From: an uncultured Prevotellaceae bacterium
GTDB taxonomy: Bacteria; Bacteroidota; Bacteroidia; Bacteroidales; Bacteroidaceae
Direction: 5' to 3'
Assembly: GCA_905202115.1 (NCBI GenBank)
Contig: CAJKQZ010000124.1
Coordinates: 1 to 7,259 of the forward strand
Length of the DNA: 7,259 nt
The number at the start of each line of letters is the position of its first letter. Positions within the stretch are counted from its first letter, which is position 1. This document shows positions 1 through 7,183 of this stretch, in pieces. The position numbers were made by a program, and so were the translations under genes. Under the pieces are notes generated by a model, which was not told the origin of the DNA, searched no databases, and saw only the letters and a program-made list of their open reading frames with translations.

Positions 1-6
1 AGACAT

Positions 7-83
7 ATTTTGAATTATCTCCCTTGTATTTTCAATTTGCTGCGGGAAGTTTTTTTCGTGTTCAAAAAAAATATTTTTTTTCG
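7..83 (+). repeat. Left arm of a ~76-bp inverted repeat flanking the operon
   Basis: Positions 14-48 are a perfect reverse complement of 7218-7252 (35 of 35 bases). Outside this core the match continues imperfectly. Outward there is a shared ATTTT (7-11). Inward come a T run, a CRTG-like tetramer, an A run, a T run and a final TTTTTTTTCG ending at 83. The inner end holds a perfect palindrome of eight A, TA, eight T (64-81), followed by TTTTCGAAAA (78-87). Because the flanks have diverged while the core is identical, this looks like a genuine related pair rather than one sequence read twice. Possible natures are a dispersed intergenic repeat, the end of a non-autonomous mobile cassette, or a recombination site. 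The sequence does not decide between them. Confidence 0.85.
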
Positions 84-105
84 AAAAGGTAGATTTCCGT
101 ATGAA

Positions 106-113
106 TATCTTTG
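106..113 (+). promoter_or_regulatory. Candidate Bacteroidetes -7 promoter box (TATCTTTG), rightward
   Basis: The octamer matches the Bacteroidetes primary sigma factor -7 consensus TAnnTTTG exactly. The expected -33 TTTG is not clear: the nearest candidate is TTTC at 79-82, slightly too far upstream. The region just upstream is strongly A/T tracted. A start near 118-120 would be expected. No real rightward protein gene follows, so the box either drives a small RNA or is a chance match. Confidence 0.4.
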
Positions 114-118
114 CGTTG

Positions 119-211
119 ATTTTCTGTTGAGACGGCTTTAGGACTAAGAGCAGGGATTTGTTATTCTACATGGCTGTATGGGCGTCAGCCTATGCAGGCT
201 TTTTCCTTTTT
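119..211 (+). ncRNA. Candidate small RNA of about 90 nt, unknown family
   Basis: This is an inference from two signals: a rightward TAnnTTTG box at 106-113 and a rightward hairpin with T tract at 187-211, with no credible reading frame between them. Two mutually exclusive five-pair stems can form near the 3' end. One pairs GGCTG (172-176) with CAGCC (186-190); the other is the terminator-like stem AGCCT (187-191) with AGGCT (196-200). It resembles no RNA family I recognise (not 6S, tmRNA, SRP RNA or a known riboswitch). Its 3' end converges with and just touches the stop codon of the leftward gene, so it could equally be an unproductive transcript. Confidence 0.25.
187..211 (+). terminator. 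Weak rightward intrinsic terminator-like hairpin
   Basis: A five-pair stem, AGCCT (187-191) with AGGCT (196-200), closes a four-base loop and is followed by TTTTCCTTTTT (201-211) on the plus strand. The T tract lies on the plus side only, so it would stop rightward transcription and not the leftward operon. The stem is short and the tract is broken by CC, so efficiency would be modest. No clear terminator for the leftward operon is visible; the only T-rich stretch downstream of it is the A/T palindrome at 64-81. Confidence 0.4.
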
Positions 212-1233
212 CACAACACGATTACTTTTATGTGTTCCTTGAGTCTGAACAGGCCGTTGCCGGCTCCTGCCTGCGTGTCGTCGATGAGCAATAATGTTTG
301 TCGTCCGTCGGAAAGGCGTGGCCCTAAACACATTCCCTCGTAATTGGCGAAATTCATGTGCTGTATGTTCAACTGTGTCGTAAAGTCAGCTATTTCTGTC
401 TTTTTCATAAATTCGGAGACGGGCAGTGACTGTATGTCTGTGTTTTCCTTGATAAATTTTTCGTTGGCGGGAACTACCGAAAACAGGCGGCAGCGCACTT
501 TTGCGCCGAAATATGATGATGGGATGCGCACTTCGCGTTCGAGCACTATGATACGTCCGTCGGGCAGTGCTGTAATTGCTGAAACTCCTTGCAGGTGCAG
601 GCGCCCGCCGTCTTTCATGGTGGGCGCTTCCATTGAGTAGGCGTATTGCGCAACGCACTGCAGCCTGTCGTTGAACGCTGCAAGGCGCAGGGCACGGCTT
701 GCTTTGCCTCCGTCGCGCGGAAGGGCTCCTTCGGTCATTGTGTAGAACCGTTTTCCGGCGGAATGGTAGGTCAGGGCTTCAAAACCCATGTTCGGTTGTA
801 TGTTCTTGAGGGAGAACATTTCAGGCACATCGAATTGTCTACCCGTAGGGATTCCGAGGGTGTCGTATTCCATTACAATCTGGTCTGCCTCGCCGCTTAT
901 GAAAAGCGTTCCGTCCTCGGGGAAGTAGCATATCCCTTCTTCGTCGCGCGGGAAATGCGGGTGGAAGCCGCGTAGCGTGTCGGCGTTGACGCGAAGCACT
1001 TTTCCTGTAACGGTGTCGATGTCGATTGTGAATATCCTGAAACCGCTTGCTTCTTCCTTGTCGCTCACTACGGCGTAGCGGTTGCCCGAGATATGGGTTA
1101 TGCCGCTGTAGTTGGCGGGAGTTACTCCCCATTTTCCGAGTTTCTGTTGTTTCAGAACTTCAGCTTTCTGTGCAAAGGCTGGAGAAACCGTTGCCAAGAC
1201 GGTTGCAAATGCTATTGTGAGTATGCGGAGCAT
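211..1233 (-). CDS. Secreted esterase-like/phytase-like beta-propeller protein
   Basis: The 340-residue product begins with a type I signal peptide (hydrophobic residues 4-16, AFA before a likely cut after Ala21), so it should be periplasmic or secreted. The rest matches the family annotated as esterase-like activity of phytase. Family-like segments are YSGITHI (42-48), VVSDKE (55-60), RDEEGI (96-101) with FISGE (111-115), NMGFEALT (148-155), TMTEGAL (165-171), GVSAI in the middle, and NYEGM (297-301) with LLIDD (315-319) near the end. The recurring acidic EG/FE motifs suggest metal or phosphate handling, but the substrate is unknown and phosphatase or phytase activity is not shown. The length is normal and no domain is missing. 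The ATG lies one base after the TAA of the upstream macroglobulin gene, with no Shine-Dalgarno, so expression probably depends on that transcript and on translational coupling. It ends with TGA at 213-211. The family call is fairly secure; the biochemical role is not. Confidence 0.85.
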   Translation of the reverse strand: MLRILTIAFATVLATVSPAFAQKAEVLKQQKLGKWGVTPANYSGITHISGNRYAVVSDKEEASGFRIFTIDIDTVTGKVLRVNADTLRGFHPHFPRDEEGICYFPEDGTLFISGEADQIVMEYDTLGIPTGRQFDVPEMFSLKNIQPNMGFEALTYHSAGKRFYTMTEGALPRDGGKASRALRLAAFNDRLQCVAQYAYSMEAPTMKDGGRLHLQGVSAITALPDGRIIVLEREVRIPSSYFGAKVRCRLFSVVPANEKFIKENTDIQSLPVSEFMKKTEIADFTTQLNIQHMNFANYEGMCLGPRLSDGRQTLLLIDDTQAGAGNGLFRLKEHIKVIVL

Positions 1234-1234
1234 T

Positions 1235-4200
1235 TTATTGTTCGGTGTTTATTACGAAACCTTTGGCGCAGTCTGTGAATTCGGGAGAGTACAGGCATTG
1301 CACAACGGCTGTTCCTGCCAGATATTTACCGGCGCGGTCTACGATATAGTCGCAGTAGAACGTGTGAACGCCTTTGCTCATCTGTTCGAAGAAGAAGCCT
1401 TGTGATGCGTCGCGAACGGCGTAGTAATAAGCCTCGCCATTGTTGAATGTGTAGCCCGAAGTCTGTTTTACGGGCTCGAAGCATGCCGGACGAGCGTCTT
1501 GCAGGCTTACGAAGTCGAAGTCGCGGCTTGCTGTCACGGTGTAGCGCACCCGTATGCGGTCGCCGATTCGCGGCACGGCGTTTTTAGGCATTGTTTCGTA
1601 TCGGCCGTTGCGTTCGATGAGGTATGTGCGCTCCACCGTGAGTTCGTTGCCGCTGTTTATTGTCTCGGCAATGGGCACGAGAGCGCGGTAGTATATTCCT
1701 CCCCACGATATGCCGTCGTCATTTTTGGTTATGACGAGTTTTACGGGCTTTGCTTTTGTTGCGTCAAGGTCGTAGTCGGCGCGTATGTAGCCGAGCGTTT
1801 CTCCGGCCTGCGTGCCGGCGTCTGTTATGTCCGATGTCTTGCCTTTTTTGAAAATGAGTTCGGCCTTTTCGGGCATTGTGGTCTTGAAATGCAGCATGCC
1901 GCTTGTGCTGTCGGCGTCGAGCAACAGTGCGTAAACCGCGTCGACTGTATTACGCTCGTTGTCCCACGACTGAGTACGCTTTTCCTGTATGAGCCACGTG
2001 AGCATTTGCTGCAGTGTCTCCTTGTCTGACGGATTTATAAGTCGCAGCGCCTCTATTGCAGCTACGTGAGTGGGAATTTTGTAGCTGTCATACGTATTTT
2101 TGGCGAGATTGGTGTCGAAATATCGTCCCATTCCAGGTTTTTCGACTGTATATTCCATGAGACTTTGCAATGTGGTGCGTGCTTCCTGCCTGTGACCGGC
2201 TGCCGAGAGTATCTCGGCGGTCAGAGCCTTGTAGTACATGTCGTACGAAACAGGATTCTTTATGAGAATTCCCAACAGATAGCGTTGGTTGTCGCTTGCC
2301 GTAGACGACAGTTTGCGGCCTGAACGGCGCAGAATGTCGAGATAGGTTATTAGGTCGTTGTCGATTCTGTTTATTTTTATTCCTGTGCGCTCGAGCTCTT
2401 TCATTCTTTTTATAGTGCGGGCAACGTATTTGTCCATGTAGGAAATGCCTTTTGAAACAACTCCGGCAACAGGTTTTTCGCCAGTTAGCATTTCGAGGCG
2501 CACTAACATGTCGAGTACGCGGCCTGTAACGTAATTGTTCGATTGCATACCGGGATACCAGCTCCAGCCACCGTCGCTTTGTTGCAACAGACTTAGGCGC
2601 TCTGATAAGTTACGCGCCCGCGCAGAGGAAGCATCGTAATCGAACGCACGTGCGAGGTTGCGGCGACGTGTGCTGATGTCATTTGCTTCGGCTACCCACG
2701 GCGTTTCATTGAGTACTATGTTTTTCAGGTCTTCATTGCGCAACAAGGCATTTTCTATAAGCGTATCGCCGCTTTGCTCCGACGCCCAGCGCTCGGCAGC
2801 TTTTGAGAGCTCTGGAGAAAGCCTGGCTATCATTTGTTCGAGCGTGGTGGCGTAGAATGCCGAGGCTATTGATACCGCATTGTCGTAGCGGGGTGTTGCT
2901 ATGTCGGGCAACGCCTGTACGACGTACCAGAGTGGATTGGCCGTGTATTCGACGGTGAGGCGGCGGTTGCGGGCGTTGGGTGCAGTGTCGAGGAATTTGT
3001 CGTAAATGTTCGTTGTGTGTTCGCCGGCTCCTGACGCTGTGAACGCTATGGTGGAGATTTTCTCCGTCTCGTCCGAGAGAACAGGCAGATAGTGCTGTTC
3101 TCCGTCGGCGAATGTGCCTGCGTCGGCTGTTATTTTGCATATAAGCAGCGGATATTCCTTGCTTGGGGTGAAATTGAACGTCGCTACTGTCTGCGAGTTG
3201 CCTGCCGAGGCGAATTTAATGCGTTGCTTTTCTATTATGGCTTCGGTCTTTGCGTCTTGTAGCACGAGATAGGCGTATCCTGTCAGACTTTTGGCTGTAA
3301 GATTGCTCACCGTAGCGGAAACAACGGCCTTGTCGCCGGCACGAAGATAGCGGGGAAGATTAGGTTGTACCATAAATTCTTTCGCAACTACGGTTGTCGT
3401 GTCGAGCATACCTATGTTCATAGTCTTTGTGTGCGCCAGAAGCTTGAAGTTCCAGCGCGTCATGCTTTCTGGAGCGGTGAAAGAGATTGACAATTGCCCT
3501 GTTTCGTCGGTTTTAAGCGTGGGGAAGAAAAATGCCGTTTCGGAAAAATTTTCCCGCGCCTTTATGTCGGGTATTTCTTCCATTTCGCCTTCTTCTTTCT
3601 CTGTTCCGTCTGTTCCTTTTTCCGTTTCACTGACTTTTTCCTCTGCTACTGACAGTCCCGCAATGCGTCCTTGCAGAGCTTCTGTCACATCTTCGGCGGC
3701 GTATGTGTCTTTTACAGCCATCAAATCTTGTGTTGTCGATACGGTATTCAGTTGTTTTGCTTTCGAACTTGCGAATTTGATAGAAGAACGTATTCTTTTT
3801 ACTTCCGAGAAATGCCCGTAGAATAAACTATTGTCGAAATCGTCGAACGCAAGTTCCTTTTCCGTGAGGAAAGTAAAGTTTTTCGAGTTGTAGATAGAGT
3901 TGGAATAATTGGTATATGCCCAACGAACATTGGGAGTGTAGCGATAAAATCCGAGTGAGGCGTCCCAATAATTTTTTGCGAACTTGTCGAGCGAGGCGTC
4001 ATAGAGAGTGGCTACTGCAGATGCTTTGGCCGGACTTCCGTCGGGTTCGTAAACGTTTAGGCTCCATTCTTCCTTTTGCCCAGGTTGCAGGCGATTGCGG
4101 AAAGTAGTCCATTTAAAATGCAGGCGTTTGTCGGGCTCTGGTTTGGTAAGGCGTACGGATTTGTTGTAAACCACGTCGTCGTGCATGAAACCGAACAGAA

Positions 4201-6952
4201 CGGTTGCTCCGTCGCCATATTCTTCTTTGTAGCGGTATTTCATCGCGATAATCGTGTCGTTCAGAAGGATACGTTTGCTTTCGATTATTTTTTCGCTGTT
4301 TATCACGTCATAGAAAGCCACAATGTTTTTCAGAGATGAGCCTATTTGCACCGTTACATCGCTGTCTTCCGGCAGGGTGGAGGAGGAAGCGTACATCCAT
4401 GCCGGCGAATTGTCGGCGGGACGTTTGTCGTCGAGGGAGAATAAAGTAAATTTTGATCGCAGAACGGTTGTGGAGTCATTCTCTCCCTCTATTTTGGCTT
4501 CGAGCAGGTATATTCCCGATTCAAGTTCTTTCATTGCCGGAATGTTTTCGGATTTGTTGGACGTGAATTTGCCCGAAGCGCATTTTTCCGCGCCTTTATA
4601 TATAATGTATTCTCCGTTTCGTTCTACGGGTTGTCCCGAAGCGTTGCGCAGCGAGAAATTTACGCGTGGCGGTGCGCTTTTGAGAATTTGTTTCGGCATG
4701 TCGGATGTAAGGAACAGGGACTTCTTTCCTGCCGTAACGCTTGCATTTGCAAACTGGCTTTCGCCGTCGGGAGAAGTTACGGTTATGTCGGCCACGAAAT
4801 TGTAGAAGGCGTTGTTTAAAGGTACAAGCGAACCTTCTTTCGCCGTTAGCGGAATGCGTATGCTGAAGTTTCCGTCTCTGTCGGTGCTGGTCGTGTCGCT
4901 GAATATGGAATTTTGGTTACTGCCCGCCGATCTCCAGTAATAATAATGCCGTTTTACGTTGTATACTACCTTTGCTCCCGATACGCCTACGCCGGTAAAG
5001 GTTACGGCGTTCCCTTTCACACTTACGGTATCGCCTAAGGCGTATCCGTTCTCGGGTTCGGAAGTCTTGATTTCGAATGTGGGACGTTTGTATTCCTCTA
5101 CGCGGAATGTCTGGGTGTATTTGTTGTTGACGTTCACCGAGAAAGTTCCCGGCAGGCACGACTGTGGCAGCTCGAGGTCCGTTCCGAACGCTCCGTATTC
5201 GTCGCTTGTGATTTCGCGCGTGAGAATCGTTTGGTAATTGGCGTCACGGAGCGTTACGGTGAGCTTTTCATCGTATAGCGTACCGAAAGAATCGCCGTCG
5301 CGCGTGTAGACTATGCCACCGATATGCACTTTCTGTCCCGGCCTGTACACGGCTCTGTCGGTAAATAGCCTGAACTGCGTGTTTTTGTTGTTTCTGTTAT
5401 TACCGGAGTTGTTTTCGCTAACGAAGGTGTTAAATCCTCTGATGTTGCAGCCTTGCGAATATTTGTCGTCTTCCTTTACGGGGAAATATATCATGCGCCC
5501 TTTGTTTTGGGTATTGGCTATGATTATTTCGCCGTTGTTGCCGGCGGTGTAAGTTGACTGGATTTTGCGTTGGCCTCCGCTTTGGTTAAACGCCAAAACC
5601 TTTGCTCCCGATACGGGGTGTCCGCTTTGGGCGTCTACCACTACCATTCGGGTTTTGTTTCCTGGAATAGCGAGGCTTATTATCCGCATATTGCTTACAT
5701 ACAGCAGTGTATAGGATTTCTGCGAGCGCCCGTCGACGGTCAATTCGGCAATGTAGACGCCTTTTTGTTTCGGCGTGATTTCTATCGAGTCGGTAATGCT
5801 GTCGTAGTCGTTTATTCGGTTGAGCGTTTTCGATACGGTGAACGACGGCTTCTGTACTTTCTTGCGCAGCTTGAGAATATCGTAGTTGTAAAGCGCCGCA
5901 TCGCTGGCCGCGTAGGGCAGGCGGTAGAACGCAATGCTTATTTTGCTGGCGTTTACGGCTTCAAGGCGAACGTTATGGGCTTTTCCCTCCGGCAAGGTGC
6001 TTGTGCCGAAATATGCACGGCATTCTGGGCAGGTTATGGTGTTTATTATATTGCGCAGCACGGCAGAACGCGGATTTGCAGCGTATTTTTCCGCTCCTTT
6101 ACGTGCGTATTCCAATCGCAGGCCTTTCGACTTGCTGTCTGTTTCGAGTAACCGGCAGATACTTATGTAGGCTTCTACGGTGCATGTGCTTTCCGGATAT
6201 TGTTTGATGAGCGTTTCGGCGGTTTTGAACCGGCTGTTGTCGGTTTGTTCCTCCGATATGTAGTAATAGTTCTCTTTTTCGTGGTTCATGGAGTCGAGAG
6301 TGGCAAGGACTATGGCGTCATTATTTGCGTCGTGGCGGTAATATTCTATGAATCCGTGCGACACAGTCCGGCGCAGTTCCTGAATTTCATCGGCCTCGGC
6401 TGATGAAAAGTTTATTCTGTCGAGACCCTCTATTACCTTGCGGCATACGAAATTGAACAAATCGTGCTTGAAGTATTTGCTGTCTGCTCCTTTTACGGTG
6501 GCGGGAATGAATTCGTCGGCGCGTCGTCCGTCGAAAATCTTCATGTCTTTCACAGCTGAGCGGTAATATTCCAGCGCTTTGTCGCCCTCCGACGGATCGT
6601 CGTAGCGTTGCTTGTCGCTGTGGAGCCGTGCCAGCACAAGGTTGAACAGTGCCTGCTCTACGGGGCGTTTTTCAAGCGCGGCTGCGCTGTCGAGCCTTGC
6701 AAGATAAGTCATTGCGCTGTCGGGAGCGATACGCTCGTGCAGTTGCAGCGACACTAATGCCGCTTTCAGCATTTGCCCGTTGTTGCCTTTGGCTAAGGCT
6801 TCATTGTAAATGGCCTGCGATTGCGCAAGCGCTGTTTTGGGGAGGTCTTTCGATATGGCTTTGTCGAATTCTTTCCACATCGACGAGTAATTCTGTGCGT
6901 AGGATAGAGTGCAAACGGTTGAAAGCAGAAATAAGAAAGCCGTTTTTTTCAT
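1235..6952 (-). CDS. Alpha-2-macroglobulin family protein, thioester Cys lost
   Basis: The product has 1905 residues from the ATG at 6952-6950. I chose this start over the in-frame ATG at 7057 because it opens a classic signal peptide (MKKTAFLFLLSTVCTLSYAQ, likely cut after Ala19); the 35 extra upstream residues would bury it. There is no proper lipobox (Cys14 is preceded by Val), so a soluble periplasmic protein is more likely than a lipoprotein. Order of parts: helical, repeat-like N-terminal region (about 20-300); a CPEC pair (308-311); MG-type beta domains; an Asn-rich spacer (about 512-528); MG2 with FTDRAVYRPGQ (530-540); more MG domains; a SusC-plug-like ALQGRIAGLSV (1092-1102); an acidic linker (about 1103-1135); the central A2M domain with TRWNF (from 1165); a helical thioester-type domain with TLEQ (1370-1373) and DGGWSW (1460-1465); and a C-terminal beta domain with SWGGIYYR (about 1750) ending near VVQCLYSPEF. 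Bacterial members are thought to entrap proteases that reach the periplasm, often alongside PbpC; no pbpC is present here. Without the Cys, covalent trapping is not expected. Confidence 0.93.
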   Translation of the reverse strand: MKKTAFLFLLSTVCTLSYAQNYSSMWKEFDKAISKDLPKTALAQSQAIYNEALAKGNNGQMLKAALVSLQLHERIAPDSAMTYLARLDSAAALEKRPVEQALFNLVLARLHSDKQRYDDPSEGDKALEYYRSAVKDMKIFDGRRADEFIPATVKGADSKYFKHDLFNFVCRKVIEGLDRINFSSAEADEIQELRRTVSHGFIEYYRHDANNDAIVLATLDSMNHEKENYYYISEEQTDNSRFKTAETLIKQYPESTCTVEAYISICRLLETDSKSKGLRLEYARKGAEKYAANPRSAVLRNIINTITCPECRAYFGTSTLPEGKAHNVRLEAVNASKISIAFYRLPYAASDAALYNYDILKLRKKVQKPSFTVSKTLNRINDYDSITDSIEITPKQKGVYIAELTVDGRSQKSYTLLYVSNMRIISLAIPGNKTRMVVVDAQSGHPVSGAKVLAFNQSGGQRKIQSTYTAGNNGEIIIANTQNKGRMIYFPVKEDDKYSQGCNIRGFNTFVSENNSGNNRNNKNTQFRLFTDRAVYRPGQKVHIGGIVYTRDGDSFGTLYDEKLTVTLRDANYQTILTREITSDEYGAFGTDLELPQSCLPGTFSVNVNNKYTQTFRVEEYKRPTFEIKTSEPENGYALGDTVSVKGNAVTFTGVGVSGAKVVYNVKRHYYYWRSAGSNQNSIFSDTTSTDRDGNFSIRIPLTAKEGSLVPLNNAFYNFVADITVTSPDGESQFANASVTAGKKSLFLTSDMPKQILKSAPPRVNFSLRNASGQPVERNGEYIIYKGAEKCASGKFTSNKSENIPAMKELESGIYLLEAKIEGENDSTTVLRSKFTLFSLDDKRPADNSPAWMYASSSTLPEDSDVTVQIGSSLKNIVAFYDVINSEKIIESKRILLNDTIIAMKYRYKEEYGDGATVLFGFMHDDVVYNKSVRLTKPEPDKRLHFKWTTFRNRLQPGQKEEWSLNVYEPDGSPAKASAVATLYDASLDKFAKNYWDASLGFYRYTPNVRWAYTNYSNSIYNSKNFTFLTEKELAFDDFDNSLFYGHFSEVKRIRSSIKFASSKAKQLNTVSTTQDLMAVKDTYAAEDVTEALQGRIAGLSVAEEKVSETEKGTDGTEKEEGEMEEIPDIKARENFSETAFFFPTLKTDETGQLSISFTAPESMTRWNFKLLAHTKTMNIGMLDTTTVVAKEFMVQPNLPRYLRAGDKAVVSATVSNLTAKSLTGYAYLVLQDAKTEAIIEKQRIKFASAGNSQTVATFNFTPSKEYPLLICKITADAGTFADGEQHYLPVLSDETEKISTIAFTASGAGEHTTNIYDKFLDTAPNARNRRLTVEYTANPLWYVVQALPDIATPRYDNAVSIASAFYATTLEQMIARLSPELSKAAERWASEQSGDTLIENALLRNEDLKNIVLNETPWVAEANDISTRRRNLARAFDYDASSARARNLSERLSLLQQSDGGWSWYPGMQSNNYVTGRVLDMLVRLEMLTGEKPVAGVVSKGISYMDKYVARTIKRMKELERTGIKINRIDNDLITYLDILRRSGRKLSSTASDNQRYLLGILIKNPVSYDMYYKALTAEILSAAGHRQEARTTLQSLMEYTVEKPGMGRYFDTNLAKNTYDSYKIPTHVAAIEALRLINPSDKETLQQMLTWLIQEKRTQSWDNERNTVDAVYALLLDADSTSGMLHFKTTMPEKAELIFKKGKTSDITDAGTQAGETLGYIRADYDLDATKAKPVKLVITKNDDGISWGGIYYRALVPIAETINSGNELTVERTYLIERNGRYETMPKNAVPRIGDRIRVRYTVTASRDFDFVSLQDARPACFEPVKQTSGYTFNNGEAYYYAVRDASQGFFFEQMSKGVHTFYCDYIVDRAGKYLAGTAVVQCLYSPEFTDCAKGFVINTEQ

Positions 6953-6986
6953 AATCTTGTTCGTGTATCGGTTCTTAAGAATAACG

Positions 6987-6994
6987 CAAAGTAA
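6987..6994 (-). promoter_or_regulatory. Candidate -7 promoter box (TTACTTTG) for the two-gene operon
   Basis: On the minus strand the octamer matches the Bacteroidetes TAnnTTTG box at all but its second base. It would start transcription near 6980, giving a 5' leader of roughly 28 nt before the ATG at 6952. This spacing supports the downstream start of the macroglobulin gene. No convincing -33 TTTG is seen at the right distance, and no Shine-Dalgarno precedes the ATG, which is usual in this phylum. Confidence 0.4.
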
Positions 6995-7183
6995 GAACAA
7001 AATTACGACACGTATCGCCAGAGCCTGTTTAAAAATATATAAATACACACCGCACATTCTTTAAAGAACTTACGGCATGCAGAAAAAATTATCTCAGAGA
7101 TGTTTGAACGAGAGGCCTGTGCAGATAGATACTTGTCCGCGGAAAATCATCCATGAGAGATTTTTTATAAAATCTGCCTCTCA
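6995..7183. other. AT-rich intergenic region upstream of the operon, no gene seen
   Basis: No convincing coding frame or known RNA is seen here. It holds several dyad symmetries: the perfect palindrome TTCTTTAAAGAA (7057-7068), ATCTCAGAGAT (7090-7100), and the hairpin described separately at 7154-7183. GAGAG (7110-7114) and GCAGAT (7121-7126) are complementary, in order, to CTCTC (7178-7182) and ATCTGC (7172-7177), so a longer bulged alternative fold exists. These could be operators or an RNA structure on either strand; nothing in the sequence fixes a function. Confidence 0.5.
7154..7183. repeat. Bulged hairpin next to the right repeat arm
   Basis: AGATTTT (7158-7164) pairs with AAAATCT (7169-7175) around a TTAT loop. 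TGAG (7154-7157) pairs with CTCA (7180-7183) after a GCCT bulge (7176-7179), giving eleven pairs in all. Neither strand has a T tract directly after the stem, so it is not a standard intrinsic terminator. It abuts the inner edge of the inverted repeat at 7184 and has no counterpart beside the left arm. Confidence 0.5.

Noticed and set aside
14..48. The two repeat arms as insertion-sequence terminal repeats
   Set aside because: No transposase or fragment of one lies between them, the intervening genes are ordinary chromosomal types, and no target-site duplication can be seen with so little outside sequence.
158..343. Plus-strand frame of 61 codons at the left end
   Set aside because: It runs through the terminator-like hairpin and then antisense into the end of the propeller gene. 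The protein resembles nothing and its second half only mirrors the opposite gene.
5570..6151. Open frame of 193 codons on the plus strand, and a 176-codon one at 1499-2029
   Set aside because: Both lie wholly opposite the macroglobulin gene, give low-complexity unrecognisable proteins and have no promoter or start context. Long antisense frames are expected opposite a gene of this base composition.
6908..6916. Lipoprotein signal around Cys14 of the macroglobulin (sequence STVC)
   Set aside because: The residue before Cys is Val rather than Gly, Ala or Ser, and a good type I cut site (SYA before Gln) follows.
6950..7057. Upstream ATG at 7057 as the start of the macroglobulin
   Set aside because: It would add 35 residues before a textbook signal peptide and would place the start upstream of the likely promoter box at 6987-6994.
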